From: Silvimonas amylolytica
GTDB lineage: Bacteria > Pseudomonadota > Gammaproteobacteria > Burkholderiales > Chitinibacteraceae
NCBI RefSeq assembly: GCF_014645555.1
Contig: NZ_BMLY01000002.1
Span: forward strand, 675,109 to 739,108
DNA: 64,000 bases
Direction: 5' to 3'
Notes under the pieces: generated by a model
Seen by the model: only the letters and a program-made list of their open reading frames with translations
Told to the model about the DNA's origin: nothing
Database searches by the model: none
Part shown: positions 27,091 through 38,175 of the stretch, one piece after another
How positions within the stretch are numbered: position 1 is the stretch's first letter
How the letters are laid out: each line of letters starts with the position of its first letter
Translations under genes and position numbers: made by a program

Positions 27091-29850
27091 ATGTCTTCTG
27101 CTCTGGAACTGATTGCCGAAAAAGACCAGCCCCTGGCGCGCGACCTTGAAATCCTTGCGGACGTGCTCGAAAACACGATCCGTGAACAAACCAGCAACGC
27201 TGCTGCCGACCAGATTGGCGCCATTCGGGACCTGGCAATCCGTTACGTGGAAGGCCATGACCCGGAAGCCAGCGTTACCCTGGCGCGCACGCTGTCTACG
27301 CTCGACCTGGATAACGCCATGGCCCTGGTGCGAGCGTTCAGCTATTTCTCGCACCTGTCCAATATAGCGGAGGACTTGCATCATAACCGCCGCCGTCGCA
27401 TCCACAAAATGCATGGATCGGAAGCGCAACGTGGCAGCATCGAAGCTGCCGTCACCGCGTTGATTGATCGCGGTATCAAACCGGCCGAAATTCTGTCGCT
27501 GCTGAGTGATACCCTGATTGCCCCGGTGTTGACCGCGCACCCGACAGAAGTGAAGCGCAAGACCATTCTGGAATGCCACGCCGCCATTTCTGAGCTGCTG
27601 GTCGCACGTGATCGCAATGCCATGACGCCGGAAGAAGAACGCGCCAACCGCGAAGCGCTGGAGCGTGTGGTGCTGACGCTGTGGCAAACCCGTGAAATTC
27701 GTACTTTCAAGCTTAAGGTACAGGATGAAGTCGAAAACGGCTCCACCTATTTCCGTAGCACCTTCCTGCACGAACTGCCGCGTTTGTATGTCGATCTGGA
27801 AGATCGCCTGTCCCAACTGGCTGGTGCAGATGTTGAGCTGCCCAATTTTGTTCACGTCGGCTCCTGGATTGGCGGCGATCGTGACGGCAACCCGTTTGTG
27901 ACTGGCGATGTGATGCGCTATGCCGTATCGCGCCAGTCCGGGATCGCGCTGGACTACTACTATCAGCAGTGTTCCAAGCTGGGCGCAGAACTCTCGATGT
28001 CGGTGCGTCTGGTCCAGGTTGACCAGTCTTTGCAGCAACTGGCCGAACAAGCCGCTGAGGACGAACGCAAAACCGAAGAGCCGTATCGCCTGGCGGTGGG
28101 CCATATCACCGCGCGTATTTTTGCCACCGCCGTGCGTATTGGTACGTTCCACCATCAACTGCATGACGTTGCCCGCGCGCCGGAATACGAAAGCGCCGCT
28201 GAACTGGAACGCGATCTGCTGATCGTGTCCAACTCGCTCAAGGCCCACGGTGCCGCCAAGCTGGCCAATGGCCGTCTGCGCCGTCTGCTGCGCGCGGTGT
28301 CGGTGTTTGGTTTCCATCTGGCCCCGGTTGATATGCGCCAGATTTCCACCACGCATGAAAAAGTGCTGACCGAACTGTTCCAGAAGGTGGGTCTTGAGGA
28401 TTACAGCAAGCTGGATGAGGCTTCCCGCCGCATCGTGCTGCTGCGTGAACTGGCCAGCCCGCGTCCGCTGATCTGCCCGTATATCGAATACAGCGCAGAC
28501 GTGCAAAAAGAGATTGATATCTATCACGCGGCTGCAGAAATCCAGGCTCGCTATGGCTCGCACGCGCTGCCGAACTACATTATTTCCAACTGCGCGTCGG
28601 TGTCCGACATGCTGGAAGTGGCCGTGCTGATGAATGAAGTCGGCATCATTCAACTGGCGCCGACGCTCAAAGCCAAGATCAACATTATCCCGCTGTTTGA
28701 AACAACGGCGGACTTGCGCAATAGCGGTCAGATCATGGCGGACCTCTTTGCCTTGCCGCAATGGCGCGCCATTGTCGGCGGTCGCGATCAGGTGCAGGAA
28801 GTCATGCTGGGCTATTCGGACTCCAACAAGGACGGCGGTTACATGACGTCCAACTGGGAGCTCTACAAGGCTGAGCTGAATCTGGTGAAGGTGTTTGATG
28901 CCGCTGGCATCAAGATGCGCCTTTTCCACGGCCGCGGCGGTACGGTAGGTCGCGGTGGTGGCCCGGCGTTTGACGCCATCGTGGCGCAGCCGGCCGGCTC
29001 CGTGAATGGTCAGATCCGGATTACCGAACAAGGTGAAGTGATTGCATCCAAGTTTGCTGACCGTGAAGTGGGTCGCCGCAACCTGGAAATCATGATCTCC
29101 GCCACGCTGGAAGCCAGCTTCCCGTCGGCCGAGCAAACCGGCGTTGATACACCGGAGCGTCACAAGCTGGCAGAACGTCTGTCGTTGCGCGCGTATCAGT
29201 CTTATCGTGATCTGGTTTACGCCACTCCGGAGTTCATCACCTACTTCCGTGAAGCAACCCCGATCAATGAGATCCCGAGCCTGAACATCGGTTCGCGCCC
29301 CAGTGCCCGCAAGAACACCAACAGCATCGCCGATCTGCGTGCGATTCCGTGGGTGTTCTCCTGGTCGCAATGTCGCCTGATGCTGCCGGGCTGGTACGGT
29401 TTTGGTACGGCCATTGCCGAATACCTGGCCGAAACCGGTGACAAGGGCCTGGCCGTCCTGCAAGAACTGTACAAAGATTGGCCGTTCTTCCAGGTGACCG
29501 TTTCCAATATGGAAATGGTGCTGGCCAAGTCTGATATCGCCATCGCATCGCGTTACTCGGAACTGGTGCGTGATCAGGATCTGGCCCGCCGCATCTTTGG
29601 CCGTATCCGTGATGAATGGCAACGTGCGGTAGATGCCGTGCTGGCCATTACCGGTCACAGCGAGCTGCTGGGCGATAACCCGATGCTGGCGCGCAGTCTG
29701 GATAACCGCCTGCCGTATCTGGACCCGCTGAACCACCTGCAAGTAGAACTGTTGAAGCGGATGCGTGCCGGTGACGAAAGCGAAGAGCTACAACACGCTG
29801 TGCACCTGACCATTAACGGCATTGCAGCCGGCCTGCGCAACAGCGGTTGA
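27091..29850 (+). CDS. ppc: phosphoenolpyruvate carboxylase
   Basis: A 919-residue enzyme that carboxylates PEP to oxaloacetate to refill the citric acid cycle. The catalytic histidine H150 is in VLTAHPTEVKRKT. Other signatures are GSWIGGDRDGNPFV, GYSDSNKDGGYMTSNWELY, FHGRGGTVGRGGGP and the conserved C-terminal NSG. I start at ATG 27091 (MSSALELIAEKD), as upstream in-frame residues belong to the leader. A -10-like TACAAT lies at 27034-27039. Strong codon bias suggests high expression. Confidence 0.97.
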   Translation: MSSALELIAEKDQPLARDLEILADVLENTIREQTSNAAADQIGAIRDLAIRYVEGHDPEASVTLARTLSTLDLDNAMALVRAFSYFSHLSNIAEDLHHNRRRRIHKMHGSEAQRGSIEAAVTALIDRGIKPAEILSLLSDTLIAPVLTAHPTEVKRKTILECHAAISELLVARDRNAMTPEEERANREALERVVLTLWQTREIRTFKLKVQDEVENGSTYFRSTFLHELPRLYVDLEDRLSQLAGADVELPNFVHVGSWIGGDRDGNPFVTGDVMRYAVSRQSGIALDYYYQQCSKLGAELSMSVRLVQVDQSLQQLAEQAAEDERKTEEPYRLAVGHITARIFATAVRIGTFHHQLHDVARAPEYESAAELERDLLIVSNSLKAHGAAKLANGRLRRLLRAVSVFGFHLAPVDMRQISTTHEKVLTELFQKVGLEDYSKLDEASRRIVLLRELASPRPLICPYIEYSADVQKEIDIYHAAAEIQARYGSHALPNYIISNCASVSDMLEVAVLMNEVGIIQLAPTLKAKINIIPLFETTADLRNSGQIMADLFALPQWRAIVGGRDQVQEVMLGYSDSNKDGGYMTSNWELYKAELNLVKVFDAAGIKMRLFHGRGGTVGRGGGPAFDAIVAQPAGSVNGQIRITEQGEVIASKFADREVGRRNLEIMISATLEASFPSAEQTGVDTPERHKLAERLSLRAYQSYRDLVYATPEFITYFREATPINEIPSLNIGSRPSARKNTNSIADLRAIPWVFSWSQCRLMLPGWYGFGTAIAEYLAETGDKGLAVLQELYKDWPFFQVTVSNMEMVLAKSDIAIASRYSELVRDQDLARRIFGRIRDEWQRAVDAVLAITGHSELLGDNPMLARSLDNRLPYLDPLNHLQVELLKRMRAGDESEELQHAVHLTINGIAAGLRNSG

Positions 29851-29866
29851 CCCGTTGTGGTTTGCC

Positions 29867-29900
29867 GTCGCGGGGTGATGCTGGTGCAGCGCCCCGCGAC
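29867..29900. terminator. hairpin after ppc, possible terminator without T-run
   Basis: Nine-base arms GTCGCGGGG and CCCCGCGAC match perfectly and enclose a second small stem GCTG/CAGC. No T-run follows on either strand, so it may be an RNA-stabilising 3' hairpin rather than a classical terminator. Confidence 0.45.
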
Positions 29901-29922
29901 AATCCGTCATATACTCGCCGCC

Positions 29923-30411
29923 ATGATCCGACGCTTTGAATTCTTCAAGGCAGCGGGCCTGGCGGCGATGTTTTTAATCGTAGCCCGGCCCGTCGATGCC
30001 GCCGGCCTGCCCAACCATTTTGGTGAGCAGGTCGAGTCTGCGTTGACGTGTGAGTCCGAATGGTCCACGGAATGGTGGCGAGGTTACTTCCAGCATTATC
30101 TGGGTAAGCCGCTTCGCACTTGGGGCGAAGCCGAATGGTATGACGCCAAGAACGCGCAATTGGCAGGTAACACAGCCACCGAGGTATTCGTTAACGTGCC
30201 CGGCAGCGGCGCCATGATGGTCGGTGCTTTGATCCCGACGCCAGTCGACAAAGTCAAAAAGCAGCTGGAAAGCACGCTCAATATCCAGTTCGTGCAACTC
30301 GCGGGGCCATACCCGCGTTATCTATCCAAATTCGGCAGCGTGCTGGTTGGGCTCTCCAACAATCAGACCAAGTGGTACTGCGCCCGCTGGAACCTGGGTA
30401 ACCGTCCTTGA
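29923..30411 (+). CDS. secreted protein of unknown function, 162 residues
   Basis: A 162-residue protein with a probable signal peptide (MIRRFEFFKAAGLAAMFLIVARPVDA, cleavage near residue 26). The mature part has ESALTCESEWSTEWWRGYFQHYLGKPLRTWGEAEWYDAKNAQLAG and a C-terminal YCARWNLGN. Two cysteines could form a disulfide. I do not recognise a domain family. I chose ATG 29923 because the signal peptide begins there, and upstream in-frame codons overlap the ppc 3' hairpin. It stands alone between ppc and the chitinase. Confidence 0.7.
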   Translation: MIRRFEFFKAAGLAAMFLIVARPVDAAGLPNHFGEQVESALTCESEWSTEWWRGYFQHYLGKPLRTWGEAEWYDAKNAQLAGNTATEVFVNVPGSGAMMVGALIPTPVDKVKKQLESTLNIQFVQLAGPYPRYLSKFGSVLVGLSNNQTKWYCARWNLGNRP

Positions 30412-31077
30412 ATAGCGGCATTCTGCCGCGGATATCTCCCCCTGCTCTAATACCACTTGCATAACAGGTGGCTCCTTTTCCGTAATACCACTTTGTCATA
30501 TTCGTCGCCGCCGCCTGTCGACCGCAGCTTTTCAGGTGCTCCCCGCGTACCGCTGCCTATCTTGTTGACAAACAATTAAAGCTTTTTGTTGTAAAACTGA
30601 AATTTCTGGGGCGCGTGGAGTGCCCAGGAACAACAAAGATCCCTGCATTTCGTCGGCGACGAACGTCGATTTCGCCCGCCAGACGGACGGATGCTTTTCA
30701 GGAATGGTGCATAAACAATCACTTATGTTGCGGCGCGATATAAATGGTTCATCATAAAAAAGCCACAATTTGTGCATATTTATCTCTTGGTGTTGCAATG
30801 CAACAAATCAAGTCTTGGGAAAAGCTGACAATTGCATCGATCTGGTGCAAGGAATGAACGGCTCAGGTGAAACCCGTATGTCGGTGGTCCTCTTGACGCC
30901 CCTGGAAGGTCTGGACGTAAATGGGCGCCGTGGAACCCGAAGTCTGCACAGGGTATTCGGCCATTGCCTGCAACAAGCACTGAACGCACGGTGCGACCTG
31001 GATAAAACCACTGGCGATGAGACCACTGGATGCGCATGAATAGCGCCAATACAAGAAGGATGGAGACCTGACCTATC
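30412..31077. other. 666-base intergenic region upstream of the chitinase
   Basis: No reading frame here is convincing. It holds two exact TAATACCACTT repeats (30448 and 30483) and a TTGACA hexamer at 30565 without a good -10. An AT-rich patch lies at about 30560-30600 and 30700-30790. The chitinase ribosome binding region (AAGAAGGA and GGAG) is at 31053-31065. The length and operator-like repeats suggest regulated transcription of the chitinase. Confidence 0.6.
30448..30493. promoter_or_regulatory. direct repeats upstream of the chitinase, candidate regulator site
   Basis: TAATACCACTT occurs exactly twice, at 30448-30458 and 30483-30493, 35 bases apart. The first copy leads into an imperfect dyad CCACTTG-N5-CAGGTGG (30453-30471). 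This is a plausible binding region for a regulator of chitin or GlcNAc use, for example of the GntR type, but no regulator is encoded nearby. Confidence 0.35.
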
Positions 31078-33075
<1,998 letters not shown>

Positions 33076-33122
33076 GCAGCAAGGTTGTAGACCCGACGAC
33101 GTATCGTGATCCGATACGGTTG

Positions 33123-33152
33123 GCCCCCCGGAAGTCTTCGGGGGGCTTTTTT
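33123..33152 (+). terminator. intrinsic terminator of the chitinase gene
   Basis: GCCCCCCG pairs with CGGGGGGC around an 8-base loop, followed by six T residues, about 50 bases after the stop codon. Confidence 0.9.
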
Positions 33153-33171
33153 ATTGGTCGGCGAGAAGGGA

Positions 33172-33199
33172 GTGAGGCGTGAGGCGTGAGGCGTGAGGC
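33172..33199. repeat. heptanucleotide tandem repeat GTGAGGC x4
   Basis: Four exact copies of GTGAGGC followed by a degenerate fifth (GTGGGGA), in the intergenic space between the chitinase terminator and the FUSC gene. The surrounding 33153-33397 holds no supported gene. Confidence 0.9.
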
Positions 33200-33397
33200 G
33201 TGGGGAAGGGGCCTGCATGCCGTTGGTGAGGCATCCTGGGCGAGCGCCGAAATCCAGTGAACCCGCGGCGCATTGAACGCGGAGGGAGGTGCACAGAAAG
33301 CAGCATCACCATCCGCAGTACGGCATGTCCGGTCGAACATCACCGTGTGGCGGAAATACCTGAATGGTATTTCACAGGGTGGAAAGACTCGCTTGTC

Positions 33398-34447
33398 TCA
33401 ATACACGCCAGGCCGCCGCTGCCGCTCCTGCCAGGCTTCAATGCGCGGCAGCATCTTGATATACAGCGCGGACCCAAGGGCGCACAACGCGCAGGCCAGC
33501 ACGGTGTTCTCTACCCGCGCCAGCGCAAAATGCATCGGGGAGGCGATCACTCGCTGCAGGCCGAAATCCAGTAGCACCATGACCAGTGCGGTAATTGGAA
33601 TGACCGCAACCCAATAGTTGCGTGCCTGGGCGGCGGGGGTCATGGCGGCCATGAGGGTGACCAGAATCGCCAGGACCCATTCAGACTGCACGTAATAGAT
33701 CACCGCCGCCCCAGCCACCACGCCGACGAGCGAGCCCACAAGCCGCTGAATCAGGCGGTGTACGCTGTTGTGCGCGTCGTAGACGGTCACGATGGCAATG
33801 GTCAGTGGCACCCAGTAAAAGCGCAACAAATGGAGCCATTGCCCCAGCAAATAACCCGCCAGCACGAGCGAGGCAAAATACAGGGCAAACGCACCATTGT
33901 TATGACGGCGACGCATCAGGTGGCGCGCGGCTTCTCGCAGCATGGGCGCGGTCTGATATTCCGGGCCTTCAAAGAGTTTGAGCGAGAGGAGTACAGACAA
34001 GATGCCTGACAGACCACCAATAATCAGGTAGGTGCCACACAGCGGGGGCAGGTCCGGGGCGCTATCGCCAAATAAAAAGGCGACGAGCCAGTATTTGCCG
34101 ATGAACTCCACCGACCCACCTGCACCTTGCAGCCAGCCAGCGAACAAGGCAAACCCCACGAGCAAGGCCAGGCCGGCACCCGGCACAAAATGGCCAGCGA
34201 CGCCTGCAATGCCAGCCAGCAACATGCCCAAGGTCATGTAGATAATGGCGGCAATGCGCTCGCTGGTCTCGCCGCCATAATCCACAAAAAGCGTATAAAA
34301 ACCCGCAACACCGCCATAAACAGCCGGAAGAAATTCACCCCGCGTCAGCGCGATCAGAAGCGGTAAACCCACCGCAACAGCACCACGGAACATTTTGCGA
34401 CGATTGATTGGCGTATTGGCCAGTATCAGCGAGGGGTGCAAAGCCAT
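33398..34447 (-). CDS. FUSC family inner-membrane protein
   Basis: A 349-residue membrane protein with about ten hydrophobic segments arranged as two similar halves separated by a cytoplasmic stretch (KLFEGPEYQTAPMLREAARHLMRRRHNN, about 157-185). The second half RFYWVPLTIAIVTVYDAHNSVHRLIQRLVGSLVGVVAGAAV carries the FUSC signature seen in fusaric-acid and aromatic acid efflux proteins. No membrane fusion partner is adjacent, and the transported compound is unknown. It is divergent from murB. Confidence 0.85.
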   Translation of the reverse strand: MALHPSLILANTPINRRKMFRGAVAVGLPLLIALTRGEFLPAVYGGVAGFYTLFVDYGGETSERIAAIIYMTLGMLLAGIAGVAGHFVPGAGLALLVGFALFAGWLQGAGGSVEFIGKYWLVAFLFGDSAPDLPPLCGTYLIIGGLSGILSVLLSLKLFEGPEYQTAPMLREAARHLMRRRHNNGAFALYFASLVLAGYLLGQWLHLLRFYWVPLTIAIVTVYDAHNSVHRLIQRLVGSLVGVVAGAAVIYYVQSEWVLAILVTLMAAMTPAAQARNYWVAVIPITALVMVLLDFGLQRVIASPMHFALARVENTVLACALCALGSALYIKMLPRIEAWQERQRRPGVY

Positions 34448-34613
34448 GGCAGCGGGGGCGGACCGTTTGAGGAGAGTGCAATGTAGTCAGACTACATGAA
34501 CTTGTGGAGGTAAATAAGCCCGAAGCCACCCAGTGTCACATCTGTGCGGCATTCACGGTGGTCTGTGCACGGGCGCTGGCATACGGGATAATCACCTTTT
34601 ACAGGGACACGCC

Positions 34614-35627
34614 ATGCCGCTCTCGCAAAACACTGACCTCACCGCGCTCAATACCCTGGGTTTACCAGCGCGCGCCCAGTATTTCTGTGCGCTGGCTGAT
34701 CTGGCGGAACTGGATGCCTTGCGGGCAGATCCGGTGATCTCGGATTTGCCTTGGCATGTCCTGGGGGGAGGCAGCAATCTGGTGTTGCCGGACGAGGTGC
34801 CTGGTCTCGTGATCAAGGTTGCGCTGATGGGGCGCAGTTTGATGGGTGAGGACGAACATGCGTGGTATGTCTCTGCCGGCGCAGGGGAAAACTGGCATGA
34901 CTTTGTCCAGTGGACGCTGGCGCAAGGCTGGAGTGGCCTTGAAAACCTTTCCCTGATTCCTGGTACGGTAGGTGCAGCACCGATCCAGAACATTGGCGCG
35001 TACGGTGTGGAAGTCAAAGACTTGCTCTATGGTGTGCATGCAACGGAGCTGAAAAACGGTGAGCGCCGCATTTTCAGTCAATGTGAATGCCGTTTTGGCT
35101 ATCGCGACAGCGTGTTCAAACAAGAAGAGGCCGGCCGCTGGTTGATCAGTGAGGTCATTTTCCGACTGCCCAAACAAACGGTGCTGCATACGGCATATGG
35201 TGATCTGGTCGGAGAGATGCAGCGCGCAGAGGCTGAGCCCTCACCGCAAGCCGTAGCACAAGCCGTCATCAATGTGCGCCAACGCAAGCTGCCGGATCCG
35301 GCGGTGATTGGCAATGCAGGCAGTTTTTTCAAAAACCCGGTGATTGATGCGGCGACGCACGGCCGCCTGCGGGCGCATTGGCCTGACCTGGTCAGCTATC
35401 CGTTTGGGGAGGGCTGGTTCAAGCTGGCCGCTGGCTGGCTGATCGACAAGGCGGGCTGGAAAGGGAAAGCACTCGGTCCAGCCGGTATGTATGAAAAGCA
35501 GGCGCTGGTGCTGGTGAACCACGGTGGCGCACATCGGGCGGATATCGAGCGGGTGTGCCTGGCGGTGCAAGCATCGGTGCAAGAACAGTTTGGTGTGATG
35601 CTGGAGCCTGAACCCGTTTTCTGGTGA
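34614..35627 (+). CDS. murB: UDP-N-acetylenolpyruvoylglucosamine reductase MurB
   Basis: A 337-residue flavoenzyme that reduces UDP-GlcNAc-enolpyruvate to UDP-MurNAc in peptidoglycan synthesis. The FAD-binding region has LGGGSNLVL; GTVGAAPIQNIGAYGVE, YRDSVFK and AGSFFKNPV are the family motifs, and the final segment has the conserved C-terminal glutamate region (MLEPEPVFW). I start at ATG 34614, after AGGGA. It is convergent with mpl, another muropeptide gene, with 21 bases between the stops. Confidence 0.96.
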   Translation: MPLSQNTDLTALNTLGLPARAQYFCALADLAELDALRADPVISDLPWHVLGGGSNLVLPDEVPGLVIKVALMGRSLMGEDEHAWYVSAGAGENWHDFVQWTLAQGWSGLENLSLIPGTVGAAPIQNIGAYGVEVKDLLYGVHATELKNGERRIFSQCECRFGYRDSVFKQEEAGRWLISEVIFRLPKQTVLHTAYGDLVGEMQRAEAEPSPQAVAQAVINVRQRKLPDPAVIGNAGSFFKNPVIDAATHGRLRAHWPDLVSYPFGEGWFKLAAGWLIDKAGWKGKALGPAGMYEKQALVLVNHGGAHRADIERVCLAVQASVQEQFGVMLEPEPVFW

Positions 35628-35648
35628 TCAGGCTCCGCAATCACTTGC

Positions 35649-37025
35649 TTATCCGCGTGTTTGCAAGGCGCTAAGCAATTTGCCGTGAATACCGCCAAAG
35701 CCGCCGTTACTCATGACCAGAATGTGATCGCCAGGCTGGGCGGCGCTGACGACATCGGCCACCAGTGCATCCAGATCGGTATGGCTATGTGCGCGTTCAC
35801 CCAATGGCGCCAGCGCTTCTGCAGTGTCCCAGCCCAGATTGGCCCCGTAGCAATACACGCGATCGGCATCCAGCAAACTGCCTGGTAATTGCGCTTTCAT
35901 GGTGCCCAGCTTCATGGTGTTGGAGCGCGGCTCCAGCACAGCCAGAATGCGCGCTTTGCCAACCTTGCGACGCAGACCGGCTAGCGTGGTGGCAATGGCG
36001 GTGGGGTGATGCGCAAAATCGTCGTAAACAGTCACCCCATTGACCACGCCTTTGATTTCCATGCGGCGCTTGACGTTACGGAACTCACCCAGGGCGGCAA
36101 TTGCTTCCTGGGCAGGCACGCCGACGTGGCGGGCGGCTGCAATGGCGGCCAGCGCGTTCAGGCGGTTGTGTTCGCCCAGCAAGTCCCACGTTACGCGGCC
36201 TTGTTTCTCTCCCGCGAGCAGTACATCAAAATGCTGGCCGTCATCGTTGGCGGTACACCAGCCCGCTTCGGCGCCAAAGTGCTCGGTTTCGCTCCAGCAA
36301 CCGCGTTTGAGTACGCGCTCAAGGCTTTCTTCCCGGCCGTTCGCGATCACACGACCATTGCCAGGTACGGTCCGCACCAGGTGGTGAAACTGGGTTTCAA
36401 TGGCCTGCAGGTCGGCAAAGATATCGGCGTGGTCGAACTCCAGATTGTTCAGGATGGCCGTGCGTGGCCGGTAGTGCACAAATTTGGAACGTTTATCAAA
36501 AAAGGCTGTGTCGTACTCGTCAGCTTCGATTACAAAGAAAGGAGATTGGCCGCCCTTTTCCTGACGTGGTTCGCCTGGCAAACGCGCAGAGATACCAAAG
36601 TTCTCCGGAATGCCACCCACCAGAAAACCTGGCGCCAGTCCTGCGTATTCCAGTATCCAGGCCAGCATGGAGGTCGTGGTGGTTTTGCCATGTGTACCCG
36701 CGACCGCCAGCACCCAGCGGCCCTGCAGAATATGATCCCGCAACCATTCCGGGCCGGAGGTGTAAGGCAAGCCCCGATTGAGGATTTCCTCCATCAACGG
36801 ATTGCCACGGGTGACCACATTCCCCACGACATACAAGTCGGCATTGAGGCTGAGCTGGTCCGGAGAGAAACCCTCAATCAGATCGATCCCGAGTGCCTGA
36901 AGCTGGTCGGACATGGGGGGGTAGACCCCGGCATCACAGCCGGTCACGGTATGGCCCGCCGCGCGCGCCAAGGCGGCGATACCGCCCATGAAAGTGCCGC
37001 AGATGCCGAGGATGTGGATATGCAT
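35649..37025 (-). CDS. mpl: UDP-MurNAc:L-Ala-gamma-D-Glu-meso-DAP ligase Mpl
   Basis: A 458-residue Mur ligase that rejoins recovered tripeptide to UDP-MurNAc during cell-wall recycling. The N-terminal HILGICGTFMGGIAALARAAGH motif distinguishes Mpl from MurC. The ATP loop is GTHGKTTTTS (110-119). The DDFAHHPTAIATTLAGLR segment and the final GGFGGIHGKLL are typical. Length is normal. It is divergent from the following diguanylate cyclase gene across about 100 bases. Confidence 0.96.
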   Translation of the reverse strand: MHIHILGICGTFMGGIAALARAAGHTVTGCDAGVYPPMSDQLQALGIDLIEGFSPDQLSLNADLYVVGNVVTRGNPLMEEILNRGLPYTSGPEWLRDHILQGRWVLAVAGTHGKTTTTSMLAWILEYAGLAPGFLVGGIPENFGISARLPGEPRQEKGGQSPFFVIEADEYDTAFFDKRSKFVHYRPRTAILNNLEFDHADIFADLQAIETQFHHLVRTVPGNGRVIANGREESLERVLKRGCWSETEHFGAEAGWCTANDDGQHFDVLLAGEKQGRVTWDLLGEHNRLNALAAIAAARHVGVPAQEAIAALGEFRNVKRRMEIKGVVNGVTVYDDFAHHPTAIATTLAGLRRKVGKARILAVLEPRSNTMKLGTMKAQLPGSLLDADRVYCYGANLGWDTAEALAPLGERAHSHTDLDALVADVVSAAQPGDHILVMSNGGFGGIHGKLLSALQTRG

Positions 37026-37128
37026 GGTGAGTATGGAAATGCTTCAGAAATTAAGAGTTTGAATGTCTTGGCGCGTCAAGTTTGGATTGCGTACAATCCC
37101 GTATTCATTTCACGCTCAGAACTAGATC

Positions 37129-38100
37129 ATGCAGAAAGTGCCGCCGGTTAATCCGGTGGAAATCGCCCGGATTGCCCTGAAACGGTTGGTCGAAAGCCGC
37201 TTGCCGCCGACTCCCGAAAACTATACGCAATTTTACAACGCGATTGCCACCATCAAAGCGCCGGCCGATAAGACAACGGACGAGCTTCAGCAGGCGTGGC
37301 AGATTCTGTGCCGTCTGGACGATGCCGTCAGTGGCGTGACCGATACCACCGACGACCTGCTCTCTGTTTTGGCCAGCAATGGTGAACACATGGTCAGCAG
37401 CCTGGGTGAGTTGCAAAACGCCCGTGAGGCGCATCGTACCCGTAGTGTGCCCGTTGAAGAAACCCATGGCCGGCTGGAATCGCTGCTCAATAACATCATT
37501 GACTCGACCAGCAACATCCAGAGCACGGTCCAGACCTCGCACGGCGATCTGGCTGCGATCCGTGAATCCATGCGCCACATTGAAGAAGATCTGGCACATA
37601 ACCGCATGATGCTGGGTCTTGACCCGTTGACTGGTGCGCATAACCGCCAGGGTTTTGATCACCTGCTGGCCTCTGAGGTCAAGCGTGCGCGCCGGCATGC
37701 CGGCAAGCTGAGTGTCGTGATTATCGATCTGGATGACTTCAAGCTGGTCAATGATCGTTATGGTCATCTTGTAGGTGATCAGGTGCTGGTGCACGTGGCT
37801 GATCTGGCCAAGGCAGTGTTGCGCGAAAGCGACGCTCTGGTGCGTTACGGCGGCGAAGAATTTTTGCTGATCCTGCCGGAAACCGACCAGAACGGTGCTC
37901 GCTTTGTCATCGACCGGCTGCGTGTGGTGGCGGCGCGTACACCCTTTATGCAAAAGTCAGAGCGCATTGATGTCTCGTTCTCTTCAGGCGTGGCGCAATT
38001 GAAAGACGACGAGAACGGCCGTGCGCTGGTACTGCGTGCTGATGAGGCACTGTATCGCGCCAAGGCCAATGGGCGTGGTCGCGTGGAAATGGCGACGTGA
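37129..38100 (+). CDS. GGDEF diguanylate cyclase with N-terminal helical domain
   Basis: A 323-residue soluble protein. Residues 1-155 are mostly helical, with a conserved-looking N-terminus (NPVEIARIALKRLVESRLPPTPENYTQFYN) seen in some proteobacterial cyclases, followed by coiled-coil character. The GGDEF domain (about 160-323) has GGEEF at 241-245 and an RESD I-site, so it should make c-di-GMP with product inhibition. The input signal is unknown. A symmetrical terminator follows. Confidence 0.93.
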   Translation: MQKVPPVNPVEIARIALKRLVESRLPPTPENYTQFYNAIATIKAPADKTTDELQQAWQILCRLDDAVSGVTDTTDDLLSVLASNGEHMVSSLGELQNAREAHRTRSVPVEETHGRLESLLNNIIDSTSNIQSTVQTSHGDLAAIRESMRHIEEDLAHNRMMLGLDPLTGAHNRQGFDHLLASEVKRARRHAGKLSVVIIDLDDFKLVNDRYGHLVGDQVLVHVADLAKAVLRESDALVRYGGEEFLLILPETDQNGARFVIDRLRVVAARTPFMQKSERIDVSFSSGVAQLKDDENGRALVLRADEALYRAKANGRGRVEMAT

Positions 38101-38125
38101 CGAGTTGGTAGCAGGTTGTGAGACC

Positions 38126-38160
38126 AAAACAAAACCCCGGTTCGACCGGGGTTTTGTTTT
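38126..38160. terminator. symmetrical bidirectional terminator
   Basis: Perfect 15-bp arms, AAAACAAAACCCCGG with CCGGGGTTTTGTTTT, around a 5-base loop, between the convergent cyclase and trkH genes. Confidence 0.95.
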
Positions 38161-38175
38161 GGGTGTCGCCAGTGC

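Noticed and set aside
26989-29742. Very long open frame antisense to ppc
   Set aside because: It mirrors the strong codon bias of ppc on the other strand. The translated sequence is His/Gln/Arg-rich without domains, and ppc is unmistakable.
30532-30798. 88-codon minus-strand frame in the chitinase upstream region
   Set aside because: No binding site or homology is recognisable. The region looks regulatory.
30770-31039. 89-codon plus-strand frame before the chitinase
   Set aside because: Composition does not look like a protein, and it has no good start signal.
33172-33199. CRISPR array
   Set aside because: The repeats are 7 bases without spacers and no cas gene is present.
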